Below, piece after piece: positions 49,264-60,155 of a stretch of 64,000 bases of DNA (positions within the stretch are counted from its first letter, which is position 1; each line of letters starts with the position of its first letter). Origin of the DNA: Phyto melanocephala. Taxonomy: Eukaryota > Arthropoda > Insecta > Diptera > Rhinophoridae. Where the stretch lies: assembly GCA_941918925.1 (NCBI GenBank), contig OW799234.1, forward strand, positions 121,761,895-121,825,894. The letters run 5' to 3'. The position numbers and the translations under genes were made by a program. Below the pieces are notes generated by a model, which saw nothing but the letters and a program-made list of their open reading frames with translations, ran no database searches and was not told the DNA's origin.

Positions 49264-49702
49264 TTAAATTGTTAATTTTCGGCAAAAACAATTTTTGGAT
49301 AATAAATGTACTGACACTGTGTGATGTGGCAACCAAATTCAATTTTCATGTAAATATTGAAAAAAAGTGGCATCCCAATTCAGTTTCTTCTGAACAAGAA
49401 TTAAATTAAACCAATTTAAGAAAAAACCCTGTTTTAAATAATTATTTTTGTATGCACTATTGCTCATGTCATACAAACATTCTCTTTCTGGTTTTTTTAA
49501 TTCTTCTATTAATTTTTGAGCAATATTTTCATTAAATTCCATTTAAATTGTTAATTTTCGGCAAAAACAATTTTTGGATAATAAATGTACTGACACTGTG
49601 TGATGTGGCAACCAAATTCAATTTTCATGTAAATATTGAAAAAAAGTGGCATCCCAATTCAGTTTCTTCTGAACAAGAATTAAATTAAACCAATTTAAGA
49701 AA
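49145..49702 (-). repeat. 279-base tandem duplication
   Basis: The block starting AAACCCTGTTTTAAATAATT occurs at 49145 and 49424 with no difference noticed over most of its length, so the duplication is recent. Confidence 0.9.
49424..49542 (-). pseudogene. duplicated MADF start
   Basis: A second copy of MEFNENIAQKLIEELKKPER..NYLKQ, identical at the protein level, produced by the 279-base tandem duplication. After YLKQG it runs into duplicated flanking sequence instead of completing the domain. Confidence 0.75.
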
Positions 49703-49718
49703 AAACTTTCTGAACAAA

Positions 49719-49722
<4 letters not shown>

Positions 49723-49756
<34 letters not shown>
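49723..49756 (+). repeat. (CT)n microsatellite
   Basis: About seventeen TC/CT units without interruption, inside the MADF-bearing element near its right end. Confidence 0.95.
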
Positions 49757-49759
<3 letters not shown>

Positions 49760-50321
49760 AGTAAAACGTCAAACTCAATATAAAAAAAATTTGTTCTGAA
49801 CTAAAATTTTATGGGTGAATCTTTAGTTTTACAGATTTGCATTGCTTTAGAAGCAATACTATTATTCAGCCACAAAAAGTGTTTGTTAAAGCTCGACTTT
49901 TTCTTTTAAAATGGGAGGTAGAAAAGATATATAAACTATGTATTTAAGATATCCAACCCCGCAAGGAAAGTAAATCCTATGGAGAAAATGCCAAAACCTT
50001 AAAATTAATGCAAATTATAGTAAAAGCAATTATCAGTAACTATGAAACAGCAACAGTGCTGAATGCAAGATTTCAAAATGGCGAAACGTCTTGAACAGCA
50101 ATAAATGTTTTACATAGTAATGGCTTTATATATAAATATTTATTCACTATGAATTTTTTTTATTTTTTGTTCTTGTGTTTCTTCTAAATGAACATTTTAT
50201 TTTATAAATAAAGTTTTTTTTTAATACACTTTAAAAATTAAATAAATTTATTTTAAACTTTTTTGCGAATTCTTTGAAATGCGCAAATCAAAGGGAGTAT
50301 TTAGACTTTTTTACTTAACTG

Positions 50322-51235
50322 TATAAGGATAAAAATTTCCATGATCAACTTGCATACAAATTATTTTACTTGATGTCCTCAACATCGTATTTAGTTATTT
50401 ATTACCTGTGTTTTTAAACACTTCATTTATTTTATTTGATTTAATGCTTTTAAAAACTTTATATATGCATATTATCTTTAAATAAAAAACCTCTCAACAA
50501 ACAGAAATCATAAGACAATAAGAATACCCATTGAAAATAAAACACTTGCTCAATTCAACACCCCCATTATATTTTGTATCGTGTATTAAAATACATTTAT
50601 GGTTCATTTACTTGTGAACAAAATTTATAAAAATTTATAAACATCAAATAATAATAAACATCAAGCAAATAAAAAAACAGGAATGTAAAACTAGATAAAA
50701 TCTTTCTTTGTCAGAATTACCACAAGTATCTTTCAAAAATTTCTACTTAAAATTAAATAAAAATTTAAAACACATTTAAGTTAAAAATAGTATATATTGT
50801 ATTTAGAGAGCAAAAAAATACTACAAAAATATTTGTTGATTGTACAAAAGTTTTCATCATCCACCTCTGTATGATTCCAATACATCACTTTTAAAATATA
50901 TGAAATTAAATTGTATTATTATACGAAATGTTTTAATAGCAATTACCAAAAACAAGCATACACAACTGGAAACGCAATTAAAAATAGCAACAATAAAACA
51001 TTATTTACATTTAAAGTTGTGAATTTAATTACATCTAACAGCTATCACAGCTTGATTACATTGTAACTACAGTGTAATTTTAAAAGCTTATCAATGTGAT
51101 GTTATTTTATTTTGTTTGTCTTAATCGTTTTCGAAATCATGGTAATTTTAAAGGGCAGCCACATCGAAGTTTTTATTTAAAGTAAATAATCAAACTCAAA
51201 TAAGCGCTTGACTATCATTGCAAAATAAATATTAA
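50322..51235. other. AT-rich non-coding stretch
   Basis: No supported gene or repeat boundary. Confidence 0.55.
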
Positions 51236-51896
51236 TAAGAACGAGTACTATATTCGGCAGTAGCGAATCTTTTGTACCCACCACCAATTTTGTATACTTT
51301 TATAGCACAAAATTTATTATATTGTTGCTAACAGTAACCATTGTGGTATGATCTCTTTATACTGAAGTATGTTTTACTTTCTTTGCGTAAGTTTGATTTG
51401 CTATTGATTTATTTTCTTAAATTTATTCTAACAATAAAACCTTAAGTATTTCTACTTTAGGGGTGAATACTCACTCTTCTGTACCACAGTGTTGTATTTT
51501 TATGGAAACTTAAGAGAATGAATTGCCAGCTAAAGGTTGTTAAAAATAACATTAGATATGTGTGGGCATGACACTTCCTACATTTAAAATAATAAAACTA
51601 ATGTTTGAATATAACTTAGGTTATTTATTATAGAATTATTTATTTATATATTTTAATAATTTGTATCTATATAAAAATTATATAAATTTAGGATAAAGCT
51701 TTTTTTGGTAGGTGGGCCTTGAATTACTCTTGTAGCCTTTTTTTGGCATTTTAATATAGTTTTAATTCTAATAAAATAATTGTCATTTTACTGAACTTTC
51801 ATACTTCATAAATAGTAAATTATGTGAGAAGGGTTCGTTAAAGTAGTCTAATGAACTCAACTTATATATTTTTTAATATAAAATCCTTTATTCTTA

Positions 51897-52601
51897 AATA
51901 CAATTGCTGACGAACTTGCGCGCGGTGTATCGGCACTGGTTTTGACGAGCGAAGAGGATATGGTGAGGCCTCCGTTAGGGTACTATTTTGGGCGTATCAG
52001 GGCGTGGGTATCTGACAGGACGAATATGGCGTGGAGGGACAGAAGAGACTACAGAGTGTCAAGAGATTTATGGCCCAAGTTGAACCTGGATAGGGTATGT
52101 CTGAGGGCCACTATTGGGGTTTTAACAGGGCACTGTCCTGTGAGGACTAGGATTATTAGATGGGATCGCGACCCTCCGGATTATTGTAGGATGTGTGAAG
52201 ATGAGGAGGAGCTGGAAACTGTGAAACACATTGTCTGTCACTGCCCAAGGCTACAGAATCACAGGCTAAAGTTGTTAGGTAAACGATTCCACGATGAGTT
52301 GGGTGATGTTTCAGAGTGCAAGCTGGGGAATATTATCGGATTCATCATGAGGATGAGGGTGGTTGGTGAACATGCAATGGGGCTCGTAGAGAATCTGTTT
52401 TTCTTTCTTTCTTCTATTCTATTTCCTACTAACTTATTATTATTTTTTTCATATAGTATATCTTTGGCAACCCTCTCTCTCTCTATCTCTTTCTATCTTT
52501 ACTATATAAAAGGTAACACAATGGACCTTTTTGGGTTTCGAGTGTGGGTGTAGGAGGCAGATACTGTTTTCTGCATCCCCCTTTTCTACCTACCTACCTA
52601 C
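51897..52601 (+). mobile_element. 5'-truncated LINE with 11-base target duplication
   Basis: CTTTATTCTTA occurs at 51886-51896 and again at 52602-52612. The insert begins inside the RNase H coding region and ends with a TACC repeat tail, so it is a truncated target-primed insertion. The last 90 bases (AACACAATGGACC.., TTTTCTACCTACC) resemble the SINE tails and a relic at 57396-57476. Confidence 0.85.
51906..52553 (+). pseudogene. LINE ORF2 C-terminus: RNase H end and zinc knuckle
   Basis: The frame enters as ADELARGVSALV, the end of an RNase H domain (family N-x-x-ADELAR-x-G with the last catalytic Asp). It continues through WRDRRDYRVSRDLWP and LRATIGVLTGHCPVR to a C-terminal zinc knuckle, C-x2-C-x10-H-x4-C (CRMCEDEEE then HIVCHC). 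This order is that of non-LTR retrotransposons with RNase H, as in the I/R1/LOA groups. The true protein probably ended near GLVENL; the hydrophobic tail beyond may be 3' UTR read through. Everything upstream is absent, so it is a dead fragment with an intact local frame. Confidence 0.85.
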
Positions 52602-53351
52602 CTTTATTCTTACAAAATCTTCGTCTTTAGGGAATTTATATAAATTTAAGAAAAACATTATGTGCAAGGTGGTCATTAAAGTGGGCGTATCACATTATGT
52701 TATCGTATTATAATAATACTGCCGAAAAAGCTATATGTAAAAGTACGTAGAACTCCATCATAATACTTCTAATTCTGTCGGTTTTATAAGCTTTTATATT
52801 TTATTCTGAGGTTTTACATATTATTATTAAATATTTCAATATAGAGTCCCTAACTTTTTCAAAACTTTTATTCATAGAGAAATTTGAATTAAAGATAAAA
52901 CCTTGTATTGGAGGTGAGCGTAAAAGTAGTCTTGTCACCATCATTTTACATTATTGCAATTCTATTGACCAGAAAGCTTTGCCTGCAAAATTTCAGAATA
53001 GTACATCTAATTCTATCGGTTTTATTACGTTTTAAATAGACTAAAAAAGACACTATGCGGCATAAATTTTAGTACATTTTTATCTATAATTCCTTTCGTA
53101 ATGTATGGATATAAGCAATTTTCGAGGAACCTTTTTTTTACTCAAGAAAAATACTTGTGAAATTGTATCGCTCTACATTGTGGCGTTTAGATGAAATCGT
53201 ATTTTATTCGATGTAAGAGATATTTTTCATAACCTACTCTTGCATTACAAGCTACAACTCTTTTCCCAATATACCGACTTAGCTCATTTTCAATACCAAA
53301 GATTCCTGATGTATTAGAAATATTCTTTCAAAGTTTGTTCCCCCTAACTTA

Positions 53352-54237
53352 AGAGTGATTTTTTATGAGTTAAGTTTTTCGGGCTGGCAGCACTTTTTGG
53401 TAATTGTGTCCAAACTACATCTGTGAAAGTGAAAAGTTTTCAGTATACTCTGCCATTTCATCATGGAGAAACTCACAAACGAGCAACGACTGCAAATCGT
53501 TGAAATTTATTATTAAAATTGGGAATTTGAAAATCCATTGTTTTATCGAAAAATTGTGTTCAGCGATGAGGCTCATTTCTGGCTAAATGGATGCATAAAG
53601 AATTAAAACTGTCGCATCTGGGGTGAAGAACAGCCACATGCCGTACAAGAGTTACCGATGCATGCCGGAAAAATGACAGTTTGGTGTGGTTTATAGGCTG
53701 GTGGCATCATCGGTTCATTTTTCTTCAAAGACGACCATGCAAAAAACGTTACCGTCAACGGCGAACGATATCGAGCAATTTTTTGCCAAAATTGACTGAG
53801 TTGGACTTGTTTGATATGTCGTTTCAACAAGCCGGTGCCACATGCCACGCAGCTCGTGAAACAAGCTTATCTCTCAAAATGGCCCTGTGAGTTGGCCGCC
53901 AGGTGAGGTGATTTAACGCCTCTTGACTATTTCTTGTAGGGTTATGTGAAGTCGTTGGTCTATGTGGACAAGCCAAACACGATTGAAGCCTTAGAGTATA
54001 ACATAACACGTGTTATCCATGGAATACAGGCCGAAATGCACCAAAAAGTGGTGCAAAATTGGACCTTACAAATGAACCATTTGAACCGGAGCCGCGGGCA
54101 ACATTTACATAAAGTTATTTTTAAAAAGTAAATGGCAATAACCAATTTATCGATTCCAATAAAAATTTTGAATATATGATGCAAGTATGAGTGTTTTATT
54201 AGATCTTTAAAAAATTAACGCTTAAAAAATCACGCTT
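53352..54237 (+). mobile_element. mariner-like element, internally deleted
   Basis: TA-flanked. GTGATTTTTTATGAGTTAA at the left and the complement of GTGATTTTTTAAGCGTTAA near the right form the TIRs. It is about 886 bases and carries a broken transposase. It sits inside mini-me copy C just before its microsatellite. Confidence 0.8.
53463..54131 (+). pseudogene. mariner transposase remnant
   Basis: MEKLTNEQRLQIVEIYY opens the N-terminus, a deletion follows, then ENPLFYRKIVFSDEAHFWLN with the first catalytic Asp, NCRIWGEEQPHAV, MTVWCGL, a stop, GGIIGSFFFKD, VNGERYRAI, FQQAGATCHAA (Ala where the second catalytic Asp belongs) and LTPLDYFL, then YVKSLVYVDKPNTIEALEYN. HLNRSRGQHLHKVIFKK ends the protein at 54129. 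It has several stops and frame changes and lost the second Asp, so it is inactive. Confidence 0.85.
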
Positions 54238-54431
54238 TATTTCTGTTCAAGCTCTATCTTACTTTTAACAGGCGAACAGACGGACGGACTTTTATAATCG
54301 TCCTAAACTAAAACAAGGACTCAGAAAATATATACTTTGGGAGGTCAAAAATATATATTTCGATGTTTTACGAACAAAATTATATAACGAATATACCACA
54401 ACACTAATTTTTTTTTTGGTGGTGAGTATAA

Positions 54432-55545
54432 AAATACCGATAACTTATTATTGTTATAGACAATAAAACATGATTGTCGTGATCAAGTCGTATCAATGGC
54501 TTTTCAATGTTATAAATTCAGAAATACAAGGTAGTCTTAAGAAATTCCAAAAAATTGTATAGTGTTCTCACCGATTATATAGACGATATCACTAGTACAT
54601 ACATCTCTCAATTATTGATATATTGTTCAAAACAAAACATCTCCCATGAAGCATGTTAAATTCAATCCAAGATCTATAGTCCTTCAATCGCAAATGACAT
54701 GCAAAATAACTTTGAAGATAAAATTACCTCCAAGTATTTACATTTCTAAAATATTAAGAATCCTATTTAAATCATTGCAAATAAAACTAGATCGAATTGA
54801 AAATTATAGAGAACTACTATTCAAAAGGATACCAAAAACCTTCAACGTATTCTCAATAAAAATATTTAAAGGTTCAAAGAAACTATTTTCGTATATGGTA
54901 ACAGAAATAAGCAAATAAAAATTAAACTCCTAAACATATAGAATATTTATTTTATAAGTCTTTTAGCCATTTTCACTTCTAAATATATCGTTGTCGCAGA
55001 CATTGTCTTGTGTATCATATTGTGATGCATGTTGTCAGGTTGTAATTAAATAATTTCAATGTGAATTTGTGGGTTTTTTTTTTCTTTTTTTAATTTTGTA
55101 TTATTATTTTCGTATGTACATCGTACACATTAATGTTATAACTGTGAAATGTGATACTGCATTATTGTTCAGTTGTGACAATTATTGTTCTTCTTATTCT
55201 TCTTTATCGCATTTTTCTAACTTGTCATTTTAATAATGACGCTGATGATGATGATGATGCTTTTATTGCAATTTTTATCTCAGCATTCGTTAGGATCGTT
55301 TTTTACAAATAAGATTTTTATTTTATATTAATATTTGCTGATATTTTTCAATAATGGTTTTTTTTTATTTTACTTTAAGTTTTAACTGAATTATTATTAA
55401 CGTTTAAGCCTTTGAAAAAAAGTCGATTTTAGGTTAAACCATAAATAATATTGTGTGATGTTGTCTAGAATTTTTGATGTCAAAATTGGCAATTAACAAT
55501 TTTGCTTTTAAGCTTTCGAAACTTTCTTGTGTTTTTTAATATGTG
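54432..55545. other. AT-rich non-coding stretch
   Basis: A GATGAT run near 55235; the 90-residue open frame at 54646-54918 shows no motif I know and is probably chance. Confidence 0.5.
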
Positions 55546-56670
55546 GGGTGCCCCGATGGACTAGTCAGTAGTGTGCTGGTCTGCTAGTTTGAGGGTTGCG
55601 GGTTCGATTCCCGCCAAAGACCCTGGACTTGTCTGCTTCTCTTCTCTTTTTTCTATTTTATTCTTACTCTTCTATTCAAGTATCACAAAGGGATCAATAT
55701 AATGGACCCAAATCAGACCTGGGGGATCTCAATTACATTTCAATTACAATTACAATTACATGTAATTTGTAATTGAGGTAGTCTAAATTACAATTACAAG
55801 TAATTGTAATTGAAAGTAAGGACTTAACTCAATTACAATAAAATGTAATTGTAATTGAAAAATGTCAATTACAATTACTTGTAATTGTTAATTGAAAAAA
55901 ATCAAATACACATTACATGTAATTGTAATTGAAAATGTTCAATTACTAATTACAAGTAATTGTAATTGTAATTAATCAACAAATAATTACTTGTAATTGA
56001 ACAAAATTCAATTACATTTTTAAAACCATAAAATAAAACTTAAAATTCTTAAAACGATTTTCTAAATTATATGAAAAAAAAATTGTTGGATGTTTAAAAA
56101 AAATGATAGAATAATTATGAATTTATTAAAATGTATTGTACAAAGTTCGGTAGAATGATGAAAAACGATCGATTTCATTTCGATCATTATTGAAATTTCA
56201 ATTCGGACGTGTTCGTAACATTTTTAAACTGAAAATTATTAAATGGTAAAGACTGGCTTATATAATATGTAATTGATAATTTTTGTAATTAAATACTTTT
56301 TTGACAATAAATACTTAAAAAAGTAATGATTACTTGTTTTTTTTAAATTACTTAATGAAAAATTTTTTTTTCCAATTAAATGTAATTGTAATTGGATTTT
56401 TTCCCAATTACAATTACATGTAATTTTTTCAATTACAATTACATGTAATTGTAATTTAAGAAAACTTCAATTACAATTACATTTAATTGTAATTGATTTT
56501 TACTTCTTTTTCAATTACAATTACGTGTAATTGTAATTGAAAAAATTCAATTACAATTACATGTAATTGTGTAATTATAGGTGTAATTAAATACAAAATG
56601 TTATTGAGACCCCCCAGGTCTGACCCAAATGAGCTGCACAAGAGCTGCCTGTTCTACCTAACCTAATAAG
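55546..56670 (+). mobile_element. tRNA-derived SINE, split by a hAT-type MITE
   Basis: Same family as 35596-35812: A-box region TAGTCAGTAGTGTGCTGG, B box GGTTCGATTCC (55601-55611), pyrimidine-rich middle, and tail TTCTACCTAACCTAATAAG. Between AATGGACCCAAAT and GAGCTGCACAAGAGCTGCCT the MITE at 55714-56622 was inserted. Its own target duplication is not clear. Confidence 0.85.
55714..56622. mobile_element. hAT-type MITE built of AATTACATGTAATT repeats
   Basis: Ends CAGACCTGGGGGATCTCAAT and complement CAGACCTGGGGGGTCTCAAT are inverted repeats. ACCCAAAT is duplicated perfectly (55706-55713, 56623-56630), an 8-base hAT-like duplication. Both flanking parts consist almost wholly of CAATTACAATTACATGTAAT-type palindromic repeats around a non-repetitive core of about 300 bases (56030-56330). 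909 bases, no transposase. Confidence 0.9.
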
Positions 56671-58206
56671 TGGATTTTTCGTATGTAAATTTTTCATTAA
56701 TTTAAGATAAATATTTTTAAAGCAAATATGTTTAACTTTTTTTAAGCAGGGCTAATAGAAAAAAATTATTTCTATTAATAGTAAATACATATTACCGCCT
56801 ATGCGTTATTGTTATGCTCTTGTTAGATACAATAGAACTGTACAAACCGCTAAAATAGTATAAACCTAAATACTACTCGTAAATAGCTTAACTTTTCAGT
56901 ATATAAGTAGTTAAATTCCTCTTAAAAACTATAAATAACAGGCAGTGTTGGCAATTATTGGTGACCAAATAAGGTTATATTCCACGAAAAAAAGTCTAAA
57001 AAAGGGCTTAAAAAAAGCTTTAAAAGAAGGCTGAAAATTTCAAAGAGGATTTTATTAAAAGCCATAAGTTAGAACAGTTAGTTAAAAACACGTATAATGT
57101 TTTACATACACTCAAAAAATTATGACAACAAGTGAATATGGATTATTCAAAGTGTATTCCGTTAGATTATTTTAAAATAAAAATTCCGTCAAAATACAAA
57201 GGAAAACTGCTTTAAGATAACTTCAATTATATACTGGCTTTTAGTCAAAGTTAAAATTGTCTGTTAATTTTAATTCATATTTAGCCAAAGTTTAAAATGA
57301 AATTGTGCAGTTAAGCGAGTTACCAAGTAAACGAAAAGATAACATCTAGAAATATGATTATGAATTTTATTTCCTGAGTTAATATTTCAAACTGAGGTAG
57401 GTTGGAAAGGGGATACAAGAAGCAAGAGACACTTCCATCACCCACACTCGGGGACCAATATGGTTCATTGTGTTTAAGCTGAGATAATATTTACAGCATT
57501 CAGTTTTATGCAGTTTTAATGAGGGACAATCAAATCGATTTTTGCAGACTCCTCACAAAAGTTTTATTGATAAAATTGAACTATGTACTACTAAAAACAT
57601 ACGCAATAATGACTACTGTTGCTAAGTCTTCATATTATCAGTTTAAAAAACAAAGAATTTGTGTCAGCAATACTTCACTTAACGTTAAGATGTTTTTTGG
57701 TTTTTGTGTGAGCGTTCAATATAAAAAATTAAGCGTTTTGTTCGCTTTTGCAATATTTACAGAATGCCTTTTCTACATTTTTGCACTTGCTTATTCATTT
57801 TTTAAATTTGAGAATTTTAGATTTAAAAATAACACTATTGCTGGGTGTTTACCGCGAAACCTTTATTTTTGCAGCGATTTTTTTCCATACATATGTATAT
57901 AGGAGCAACTTAATTACATTTAAAAAATAATTTTAAGAATTTTTAAAATATCTATAAAATCAATAAAAGAAGAGTCAAAAAAGATTTAAAAAAAACAAAA
58001 CAAAAAAACAAAACAAAACAAACAAAAGCAAACAAAAAAAAGCTAAGTTTAGCCTGAACTGGGCTAATAATAGGTGGTCCATTAAGATATTTTTTTAATT
58101 TTAAATAAGACAATTAAATTAAAATTGAACATCGAAATCTTAAATATAACCCAAAGAAACAATCTCTAAATATTTATGTAAACTTCGGCAGTGGCTACGC
58201 TATGGG
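56671..58206. other. non-coding stretch
   Basis: Contains the LINE tail at 57396-57476. The 127-residue frame at 57519-57902 is AT-rich and hydrophobic without recognisable domain; I do not call it a gene. Confidence 0.45.
57396..57476 (-). mobile_element. LINE 3' tail fragment
   Basis: GGTAGGTTGGAAAGGGGATA followed by CACCCACACTCG and GTTCATTGTGTT is, in reverse, the same order as the last 90 bases of the LINE at 51897-52601 (AACACAATGGACC, CGAGTGTGGGTG, CCCCCTTTTCTACC). Very short 5'-truncated copy. Confidence 0.6.
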
Positions 58207-58520
58207 CAGGCCTGCCATATTTGCCGATATTTGATTGTAAAAGTGCCGATTTGCCGATTTTTGCTCCAAAATGGCCGATTTTTCGATAAACATTTGTTTG
58301 TTTTAGTATAATTTATTAAGTTTGGGCAACACTGAGACATTTGTTACATAAATTGGATTATTAAAAGTGAACCAATGTGATGCTAAAGTTTTGTACAAGT
58401 TAGTTGTAGACTACAAGTCAAATTTGATAGGATTCGCTGCTAACGAAATATTAAAACGTTTTGACTTTGGACATAAATCGTATAAATCTTAAAATATGAT
58501 TAAACTACAATAATTATTTT

Positions 58521-58890
58521 ATGAAAATTCTAAAAGAATTCCCCAACTTTGTTTCTAAAAAAGATAAACAAATTTTAGACTCTGAATTCAGAGAGTTACA
58601 ATTTTTAAATTTTGAAGGAAGTGAGTTGAACATGCAAACTTTTTGCCAAAAAATTTCAGACTTAAAACGTGGATTTCTGCAGATGCATTTCCAATACTAT
58701 TAAAGTTTGTACAACAAATAATGGTCCTTCCACATTCCTACGTAAATGAAGAAAGAATTTTTAGTCAAGTCAACCTAAATAAATCAAAATTTCGATGTTC
58801 TCTGGAAAGTGAATCTTTACAATGAATTGTTTTTTCAAAAGAATACTTAAAATTTAATAATTCAAACTGTTTTGATGCTGATATTAAAAT
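58521..58890 (+). pseudogene. hAT transposase C-terminal dimerisation region
   Basis: Across two frames it reads MKILKEFPNFVSKKDKQILD, then AFPILLKFVQQIMVLPHSYV, NEERIFSQVNLNKSKFRCSL. LPHS.A..ERxFS.VN..KxKxRxxL is the hallmark of the hAT C-terminal dimerisation domain. A frame change near 58650-58680 and missing BED and catalytic regions make it a relic. Confidence 0.8.
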
Positions 58891-59011
58891 GATTTAATAA
58901 AAAATGTAAAAATCCAAAATGTATCTATAAAATATATGTTCATAGAAAAAAGATACAAAAAAATTATTTAGCTTTGAAAACAATTTACCCTGTAATATAA
59001 AATATATACAT

Positions 59012-59503
59012 ACTAGCTAATACCCGGTGTGCTTCGCCACCTTAAATTTTAGTATTTAATTCATATGGCAGGTGCCACGCCCACTATTGATAATGCACCC
59101 ATTTCTTGCCTAAATGTTCATTTGGGTGTCAAAGTTGCTCTTGCAAAATTTTACTACTCTAATCGATATTGTTTTCCAAATATATATTGCAAGTACGCCC
59201 GTTTTTTATCCAAATGTTTGTGTGGATGTCGAAGTTTACCGTACTTAATTTGAAGACTCTAGCTGCATTAACTTTCGTGATATATAATATTTAATATTTA
59301 TTCTTTAATAGGGCGTGGCACCCCGCCCTCTTACAATTTCAAACCAAAGTATAGTCTATAGTTCCTTCCAGACATACAGAAAGATTCTGTAAAAATTTCA
59401 AGGAAATCGGTTCAGCCATTTAACCGTCTATAAAGCACAAACAAACATACAAACATATAAACATACAAACATACAAACACACATTGATTTTTATATATAT
59501 AGA
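59012..59503 (-). mobile_element. Helitron-like element, short copy
   Basis: On the minus strand it starts TCTATATATATAAAAATCAA and ends GGGTATTAGCTAGT after the GGTGGCGAAGCACACC hairpin. It is the same family as 15630-16586 with fewer internal units, and an ACATACAA repeat near its 5' end. Confidence 0.8.
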
Positions 59504-59908
59504 TGTATGTATGTATATTTTTTTAAATTATCTACGATTTATTTGTAAAACGGTTTTTATCCTTTTTAGTGTTATTAACATTAGTTAATGCTGAATTTTT
59601 TTTATGCTATTTTTGGTTAATAAAAATATGTTTTATTATATGCATTTAAAATTGGTATTTTAAATTTGCCGATTATTTTAAATTGAAGTGCCGATAATGC
59701 CGATAATTTTTTGAAAATATGCTGATTTTTTATCAAAACTATCTGGCACCCCTGACTATGGGTTCTTCTTTAAAGAGTACAATTTTCAATTACTCTTCTC
59801 AGTATTGCCCAGAAAGTTTATATATTCTAGACACGACAGTGCTACCCAATTTATATAAAAACTTTTCCCTTAAGAAACCATCCAATGTAAAATATAATAA
59901 CTATAAAT

Positions 59909-60155
59909 CTGTGGCTTGTAGCTAAAAGGGCCAATGTCAAAATATTTACTTTTGAGAAAATTGGAATTGAACTTCAACTTTTATAGATGCTTTCATAGTG
60001 ACATTGGCCAGCATTTTATTTATAAAGCTGTTCTGGGTTAAGTATGACTTAAGCTGTTTTACCATACTGAAATAGAGCAAGAAAACAAATCTAATGCAAT
60101 GATTAACTCAAAAGAGCAAAAAAGTGACATTGGCCCTTTTAGCTCCAAGCCACAG
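59909..60155. mobile_element. MITE with about 30-base TIRs
   Basis: CTGTGGCTTGTAGCTAAAAG then GGCCAATGTCA at the left is mirrored at the right (TGACATTGGCCC, CTTTTAGCTCCAAGCCACAG). A third piece, GTGACATTGGCCAG, lies in the middle near 60000. 247 bases; target duplication unresolved. Confidence 0.75.

Larger units (their letters stand above)
46881..49822 (-). mobile_element. Harbinger-like element with MADF-domain ORF
   Basis: TTA flanks both sides (46878-46880 and 49823-49825). The left end reads AGGTGAATTCACCCAT and the right end, complemented, AGATTCACCCAT, followed on both sides by a GTTCTGAAC / GTTCAGAAC block. Inside lie MADF-like coding remnants on the minus strand, a 279-base tandem duplication, a CT microsatellite and a Transib insertion. 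PIF/Harbinger elements often carry a Myb/MADF accessory protein; no nuclease is seen. The class is therefore inferred. Confidence 0.6.
46616..50321. mobile_element. Tc1-like element, outermost layer of a nest
   Basis: TA-flanked ends CAGTTAAGGAAAAACTTTAC (46616) and the complement of CAGTTAAGTAAAAAAGTCTA at 50321 are inverted repeats. An internal direct copy of the end motif (AAAAAAGTCTACATACAG near 46803) recalls the IR/DR arrangement of Tc1-like elements. Without the inserted element (46881-49822) about 760 bases remain. They contain no convincing transposase. Confidence 0.65.
51236..54431 (+). mobile_element. mini-me/DINE-like repeat, copy C, with two insertions
   Basis: Starts 'gaacgagtactatattcggcagtagcgaatc' and TACCCACCACC, and ends with ACAGACGGACGG, 'tatactttgggaggtc' and 'ggtggtgagtataaaa'. 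It is more diverged than copies A and B and lacks the mariner they carry. A LINE fragment (51897-52601) and another mariner (53352-54237) were inserted into it. Without them its length is about 1.6 kb, close to copy A minus mariner. Confidence 0.65.
58207..59754 (+). mobile_element. hAT element, decayed, split by a Helitron
   Basis: Inverted ends CAGGCCTGCCATAT and the complement CAGGGGTGCCAGAT. Flanks GCTATGGG (58199-58206) and ACTATGGG (59755-59762) match in 7 of 8. Subterminal TGCCGAT repeats lie on both sides. It keeps a transposase C-terminal part and contains the Helitron 59012-59503. Confidence 0.85.

Noticed and set aside
57519..57902. 127-residue open frame
   Set aside because: AT-rich, dominated by F/L/K/Y/N, no domain motif, weak start context and no splice or promoter signals; long frames of this kind arise by chance here.
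56943..58332. Apparent hAT pair CAGTGTTGGCAA ... TTGGGCAACACTG
   Set aside because: The flanking 8 bases do not match, the ends differ, and the right end falls inside another hAT with a supported duplication.
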